A stretch of DNA of 64,000 nt from Liquidambar formosana (lineage: Eukaryota; Streptophyta; Magnoliopsida; Saxifragales; Altingiaceae): NCBI GenBank assembly GCA_039720395.1, contig CM077827.1, positions 25,146,416-25,210,415 on the forward strand, in the 5' to 3' direction. Shown here in pieces: positions 58,664 to 64,000 of this stretch. Position 1 is the first letter of the stretch. Each line of letters starts with the position of its first letter. Under the pieces are notes generated by a model that saw only the letters and a list, made by a program, of their open reading frames with translations, was not told the DNA's origin and ran no database searches. A program made the position numbers and the translations under genes.

Positions 58664-60070
58664 TGAGCAAGTTTCACTTGCAAGCCAATGACCAAAAGAA
58701 CAACCCATTTTTGCCCGGGGAATTGATTTCATCAAGACCCACTGGGGAAAAGAGGGTGAACATATCATTGAATTCTTCGAATTCATCATACACAAGCACA
58801 AAGGTACTCTTCATAAGTTCTACAGAACTCCTCTCATACTGTATACCAGTTTCACTGGGGAACAAGATGAGGTATCCACAGCTTACATCGAACTTCGTTC
58901 GATGAAAGGTCTTCCAATTCTATGCCAGTGACAACTGGCGAATGGTACGAGGTAATATTATGCCATCAAGGCCATCCCAAAATATGAGAAAGATACATCC
59001 TTCTCATATTCAAACCGTCAAGGTTATTACTCAATTATCAAGGTAATCACATCCCATACTGCACCAGTGACAACTGGTGAATAATACGAGGTATCCATAG
59101 CTTACATCGAACTTCGTTCGATGAAAGGTCTTCCCATACTATGCCAGTGACAACTGGTGAATAGTACGAGGTATCCATAGCTTACATCGAACTTCGTTCG
59201 ATGAAAGGTCTTCCCATATTACACCAGTGACAACTGGTGAATAATATGAGGTATCTATAGCTTACATCGAACTTCGTTCGATGAAAGGTCTTCCCATACT
59301 ACACCAGTGACAACTGGTGAATAATATGAGGTAACACTATGCAATCAAGGCTATCTCAAAATATGAGAAAGATACATCCTTCTCATATTCAAACCATCAA
59401 GGTTGTCATTCAGTTGTCAAGGTAAACACGAGAAAGATCACGTCCTTCTCTTGCTCGAGTCAATTAAGGTAAACACATACCACAGGAAACCGTCAAGGCT
59501 ATCTCAAAACATGAGAAAGATACATCCTTCTCATATTCAAATCACCAAGGTTATCATTCAAATATCAAGGTAATCACATCCCATACTGCACCAGTGACAA
59601 CTGATGAACAATACGGGGTAACACTATGCCATCAAGGCCATCTCAAAATATGAGAAAGATACATCCTTCTCATATTCAAACCGTCAAGGTTATTATTCAA
59701 TTGTTAAGGTAGTCACATAGCACGAGGAAGGTCACAACCTTCAATCAGGGTAAACACATACCATTGGGAAAGATCGCATCTTTCAAGTTATCAAGGTAAA
59801 CATGTGACATGAGAAAGATTGCATCCTTCTCATATCAAACTCTCAAGGTGAACACATAGCATGAGAAAGATCGCGTCCTTCTCATAATCAAACCATCCAG
59901 GTCAACATAAATCATGGGAAAGATTGCATCTTTCAAGTCATCAAGGTAGGCATGTAATCATGAGAAAGATTGCATCTTTCTCTCGCTAAGTCATCAAAAC
60001 AAAGGTAAGCTTCTACTTACCAACACACAACAAGTTCACCAAGTCATCTCACATGGAGGCTATTCATGCC
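58664..60070. repeat. Hairpin repeats in the E3 3' UTR
   Basis: Three kinds of short inverted repeat recur. CATCGAAC-TTC-GTTCGATG occurs at 58885, 59105, 59185 and 59265. CACCAGT-GACA-ACTGGTG recurs about five times. AATATGAGAA...TTCTCATATT is the third, with many variants down to GAAAGAT-NGC-ATCTTTC. The first two form an ~81-bp tandem unit over 58880-59330. None resembles the E2 array in sequence, although both fill the same position in the element. Confidence 0.85.
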
Positions 60071-60426
60071 TCAACTCGAACACCAACTCATATAGGAGAC
60101 ACAATTATCTCATGAGAGCAATCATTCACATGCATATAGGGAAGGTATCTTTATCCCAAATGACAACAAATCATAGTGATATAGGAGGGAATTCATCCCT
60201 AACGACCAAAACCATATGCATAGAAAGGGTTGTTCAACCCTACTAGCATGCCATGCCCTTACAAGGGCCATCAATGCAATCTCTTTCAAATCATTTCATG
60301 TCAAACAAAGTCAAGATATTTATTCATTTTTCAACCCAAAACAAGCTTGAGAATCCATCTCAAAGAGGGTTCAAGAGCGCGAATAGGCGAGCAAAGGCCA
60401 AACGGGCGCAACGGAGCGAGCAAGGG

Positions 60427-60505
60427 GGGGTGACCACCTGGCTGCTGGTGGCTTGCCGCCCAAGCCCAGGCGGCTTGCCGCCCCATGCTGGGCGGTTACC
60501 CGAGG
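60427..60505. promoter_or_regulatory. GC-rich palindrome upstream of the plant-mobile-domain gene
   Basis: GGGTGACCACC ... GGCTTGCCGCC ... GGCGGTTACCCGAGG, a diverged copy of the palindrome, about 300 bp before the ATG at 60801. Downstream I see only a weak TATA-like TTTTTAAA at 60531-60538. Confidence 0.65.
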
Positions 60506-60800
60506 CTGGTGCTGCCCAGTTTGAGGGTTTTTAAACCCTTGACTCCCCATTTGTGCATTCAAGCCTCCAAGCTCGAAAATAGAGAGCTTCTCTCTCTAGA
60601 ACTCACTCCATCCTCTCCCAATACTCACAAACACATTCTCAATCAAAGTTTCACTTTCAATTCAAGTTGTGTGCATGAAATAGCATCAAGAACAAGTCAT
60701 TCAACAACAAAAACAAGCATCAATCATCAAGTTACAAGATCAAATTCATCATCTTTCTTATCAAACCCATTTTTCTCACATACAAGCTCAACCACCAACA

Positions 60801-63459
60801 ATGGCTTCTAGCAATGATTCCAACATCAAGTATCCATATTATGTGATCAAGAATACATACAAGGCACCAATCTATGATGCATCCCAAGACAAGGTGTTGC
60901 TTGAACCTAAGAAGCATCTCTCCTACCTCCATTCCCAACATGAGGTTAGTTCTTCCCAACTTAACATGTTTATCATGAAATTTTGATTTCTATTGGATAA
61001 AATGCATTCCCATGATCTTCTTTTAATTGTTTCTATCATTGTTAAGCCAAGTTCATTGATTTGGCAAGGATTGAATGTGCAAAAAGCTTGTTTCCCAATG
61101 CTTGAGAAAAGATGCCCACCAAGTGTTTGATAAAATGCCAAAGAGACAAAACATATTCAATTCTTGAAAAATCAATTGGTTTGCATTGTAGAACCAAGTC
61201 ATATGGTCTTGGCAAGGATTTGATATACAAAAATCTTTCATTTCAATGCTTGAAAACAAGTCACACACCAAGTGTTCGATAAAATGCCCGAAAGGCAAAA
61301 ACATGTTCAATCCTTACAAAACCAATGAATTTGAATACACAAAGTCATGGGCATTCATTTCTAATTCATTCCATGAATCAAAACCCATATTTTAAAACTT
61401 TTGGAAAACCATTTGAAATCAATTACCAATGCATGCCCAATATCTCTATGTTTTCAATGCTAACTCAATACACAATCTTTTGACATAGCCCGACTTCCAA
61501 GGTCTCCGTACAAGGACATCAATAAAGGGGCTCATCTCATGGTGGAGATATATGGAACATGCCCAACCACGTGCTCGCAAGATAGTAAAGAAGGCGGGTT
61601 TTGGGCCCTTCCTAGATGCTCTATGGAACGAGCAATGGGATAGGCAAGCATTGTTTGCCTTGACAGAGCTATGGTGGGACACCACCAACACTTTCCATTT
61701 TAGCTTCGGGGAGATGACCATGACTCCTAAGGATTTCACCATGATAACTGGGTTGAGCTTGGAAGGCAAGCGCTTGGAATACTACGAACAAGCCAACATG
61801 GACCAGAACTACATAGTAGCTCTACTCGGGGTTGAAGCGGAATTAAGCCCAAAAGGTGTGCGCCGTACTTGGCTCTACAACACCTTTGCCACTGAAGAAG
61901 AGAGTGAGGGGACGGATCCCAAATACATTGTGAGAGCTTTCTTGCTCTACATGATTTCATGCACCTTCTTTGCGGGTACCAATGACATGGCTCGACTAGA
62001 GTTGCTAGCTAGCATGGAAGATGTGAACAAAATTGGGAGATACAATTGGGGTGGAGCTGCTTTCGCAAACATGTATCGCTCCATGACTGACATGTCCCGA
62101 GGAGTTGCAAAGAACTTTGGGGGACTTCCTTTCGTTTGGGAGGTAACAAAGAACATTCAATTCTCTATTATTTCCCGAAACTTAACACACACATGATTTC
62201 ATCTATATTTTTTTGGTTTTCCCCAGATATGGTACTACGAGTACCTGAACATGTGTCGCCCAACTCTTGCTAGTGATGCCATGTCATGGCCTATACTTCA
62301 GAATTACGCTCCATCTTGCTTGGCTACAAGAGCCTCCAATCGACACGATTATGCCCATGCAAGGGCATATCTTGCTAGCTTGACTGCCGATATGGTAAAA
62401 TCTTTCTTTCTCTTTATCTTTTTTTATCTTTCTTTTTTCATTTCTCATTTCAAACTCAACAGGTGGAATGGGATCCATGGAGGCTGTGGGAGCATAGGCT
62501 TCCCGAGAAGTACTCCTCTTGTTTGGAGTTGACAAGCAAAAGGGTCCTCTTTGAAGGCCCCACAGGTAGATGCTGGTATCTTGGGGAGCGAGTCCTGAGA
62601 CAAGTCCATGGAAATATGAATGCAGCTGTGACACCTTCCATGCCATCAGAGAACATGAGGCACACTAGCCACTTGGTGGGGGATGAACTAGAAGAAGCTT
62701 TGAGGGGTTGGGATGCTGAGGGATTCACCTCCCCTCGCATAGAATACACTGCCTTTTGCCGACAATATCTAATGAATCCTAGGGTCACTGGTCTCCCACC
62801 TCAAGGGGTGAGCTCCCCACACTCTTAAACTCTTTTTTAAGATTATAAGAAAGACTCCATTTGACAAGCATTTGAATTTCAGGGCCGACGGGCAAGGGGA
62901 CACAGCTCCACAGTTGGATCTGCCACTGGGATGACTTACAATGACGAGGATGAGGACCTTGAAGGAAATCAACCTCCACCCCTCCCACAACTAAATTGGT
63001 ATGTGAACTTGTGCAGTGGGACAAAATTTGTGAAGACTGACATTACCCATCCACCATTCGATGAATATCCCAAGATCGATCCATATTATGAGAATGTGAG
63101 TTCTAAACTCTTATCTTCTTGAAATTGGATTCTTTCATTATTGTTAACCATGTTTATACTTTCCTAGGTTCCACGGGAGTATGCCCAGGAATGCATTGAA
63201 CTCAATGAAGGATTGAGGAGGGATCTTGTGCGAATGAGTTTAGAGAACTCAGTTCTAGAAGCACGCTTAAATCCCCAAGTGAGTGATCATCTTATTAGCT
63301 TTCAACTAGGATTGGCACCATTACCCTCCTAACTCATTTTATTTGCAACAGGCATCATCGTCTAATCCCCCACAGGATATGCCCCCTTCTAGAGCACCTC
63401 GTTCAGGGCATGATGGAGCTGGGCCAAGTCGAAAGAGAAGGCCCACGGGAAATCATTGA
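60801..63459 (+). CDS. Plant mobile domain (PMD) protein, seven exons, carried antisense in E3
   Basis: Exons: 60801-60944, 61489-62142, 62227-62394, 62463-62807, 62883-63095, 63168-63278 and 63352-63459 (TGA). Every intron starts GT and ends AG, every exon is a multiple of three, and together they give 580 residues without a stop. Exon 2 holds the PMD core: ARKIVKKAGFGPFLDALW, a WWDTTNTFHFSFGEMTMTPKDFTMITGL stretch, VRAFLLYMISCTFF, and RYNWGGAAFANMYRSM. Exon 4 has VEWDPWRLWE. The C-terminus is low-complexity with PSRKRRPTG, a possible nuclear signal. PMD proteins (the MAIN/MAIL1 family in Arabidopsis) occur as host genes affecting transposon silencing and as passengers in Ty3/Gypsy and MULE elements. 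Here it sits between the 3' UTR repeats and the second antisense ORF of E3, a position empty in E2. Expression is untested; the exon model is mine. Confidence 0.85.
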
Positions 63460-63914
63460 GTTTCACTCACCTCTTGTTAGGAATGTTTGGAATCTTTCTA
63501 TCTATCTTGTCATGTACTAATTAGGAATTTCAATTCCCAAACTTGAACTCCTACTATGGATACTTGATGAATCTATGTTCGAACTTTATTGCAATGATAT
63601 GATCTTGTATTGAGTGAAAAATGGGCTTAAATCAAGCACAAAAAAGTCAAAACATCACAAAAGGGCCAAACGAAGGCATAACAAGGCAAAAATGGGCGAA
63701 ACAAGACGGCGGTCTCGGGTGACCACCTAGGGCTGGGCGGCTAGCCGCCCAGGCCTGGGTGGTCACCCGAGCCCGAAGCGGTGTTTCGCCTGATTTTAGG
63801 AAACTTCCTATTTTGACGGGATTCCACCTTCCAAAACACGGATTTCCGAATTTTTTCCTATAAAAGCACATCCAAGGGGTCTCAAACCCTACTAGCATTC
63901 ATTGAGAGAAAGTT
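63460..63914 (+). promoter_or_regulatory. Spacer and promoter region of the E3 antisense ORF
   Basis: After the PMD stop there is non-coding sequence, then a near-perfect GC-rich palindrome at 63713-63774 (GGGTGACCACC, GGGCGGCTAGCCGCCC, GGTGGTCACCC), then TATAAAA at 63859-63865, then the ATG at 63915. The layout and the sequence around the TATA box match those upstream of the E2 antisense ORF. Confidence 0.7.
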
Positions 63915-64000
63915 ATGGAAGCCCTAGACAAGCTCTTGAGTGATTTTCTGAAGGTTATGAGTGCGGAGGCAAGGAAGGAGTTCAAGCGCTACTGCTTGGA
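63915..64000 (+). CDS. Start of the E3 antisense ORF (cut by window end)
   Basis: Twenty-eight codons visible: MEALDKLLSDFLKVMSAEAR and on to the window end. It is clearly homologous to the starts of the E1/E2 antisense ORFs (MEALDKFLGGFLRVMSAEAK). It is on the plus strand because E3 is reversed. Confidence 0.8.
   Translation, partial: MEALDKLLSDFLKVMSAEARKEFKRYCL

Larger units (their letters stand above)
55492..64000 (-). mobile_element. E3: Tat/Ogre-type element, reverse orientation, incomplete in window
   Basis: A minus-strand LTR (55492-58648) is followed, going right, by a polypurine site (58649-58663), a hairpin-rich 3' UTR, an antisense plant-mobile-domain gene, and the start of an antisense ORF homologous to those of E1/E2. 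That order is the E2 3' half in reverse, so this is the 3' half of E3. Pol, gag and the 5' LTR should lie to the right of 64000. The left target site would be GCTAG (55487-55491). Confidence 0.88.

Noticed and set aside
60253..60562. Overlapping ORFs on both strands around 60250-60560
   Set aside because: They arise from the GC-rich palindrome upstream of the plant-mobile-domain gene and have no homology or coding pattern.

Overview
This window looks like intergenic, repeat-rich DNA from a plant nuclear genome, most likely a eudicot. It is AT-rich, and almost everything I can identify is a transposable element. I see no complete ordinary host gene. All calls come from reading the sequence by eye. 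Family names rest on motifs, terminal structure and target-site duplications, not on database searches.

Left part (1-22137). Old LTR pieces of two families lie here. Family A begins TGTCACACCCC and ends GGGGTTCACA; family C begins TGTGAGGACC and ends GGCTGTTACA. A reverse-strand solo LTR of family A (3945-6549) sits inside an older family A LTR with a GCGAC duplication. A decayed FAR1/FHY3-type transposase-derived gene lies at 6759-8002 (-). A non-autonomous LTR element with a tRNA-iMet primer site occupies 9479-14453 (duplication AAAAT). A CACTA transposon occupies 15654-21782 (duplication AAT) and carries exon fragments of argininosuccinate lyase and phospholipase D.

Right part (22138-64000). 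This is a nested stack of Tat/Ogre-type Ty3/Gypsy elements. A family A LTR (E0) is split by a probable Copia LTR (B1), which is split by element E1 (5' LTR at 24426). E1 was hit three times: by a solo Copia-like LTR inside its 5' LTR, by the complete element E2 (32719-50030, 17.3 kb, duplication CTACC) inside its protease region, and by a reverse-strand element E3 from 55492 that runs off the window. E1 and E2 encode gag with CHHC knuckles, an aspartic protease, reverse transcriptase, a degenerate RNase H plus a second archaeal-type RNase H, and integrase. All of these are read as one frame if a 171-nt intron between protease and reverse transcriptase is spliced out. Downstream and antisense is a conserved ~429-codon ORF, followed (seen in E2) by a long 3' UTR of tandem hairpin repeats.

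Points that stand out. E3 carries, antisense to itself, an apparently intact seven-exon plant-mobile-domain gene (60801-63459) with every intron in phase 0. A GC-rich palindrome is shared between the LTR U3 of E0/E3 and the upstream regions of the antisense genes. The 3' UTR repeats of E2 are hairpins whose two arms co-vary between copies; E3 has a different hairpin array in the same place.
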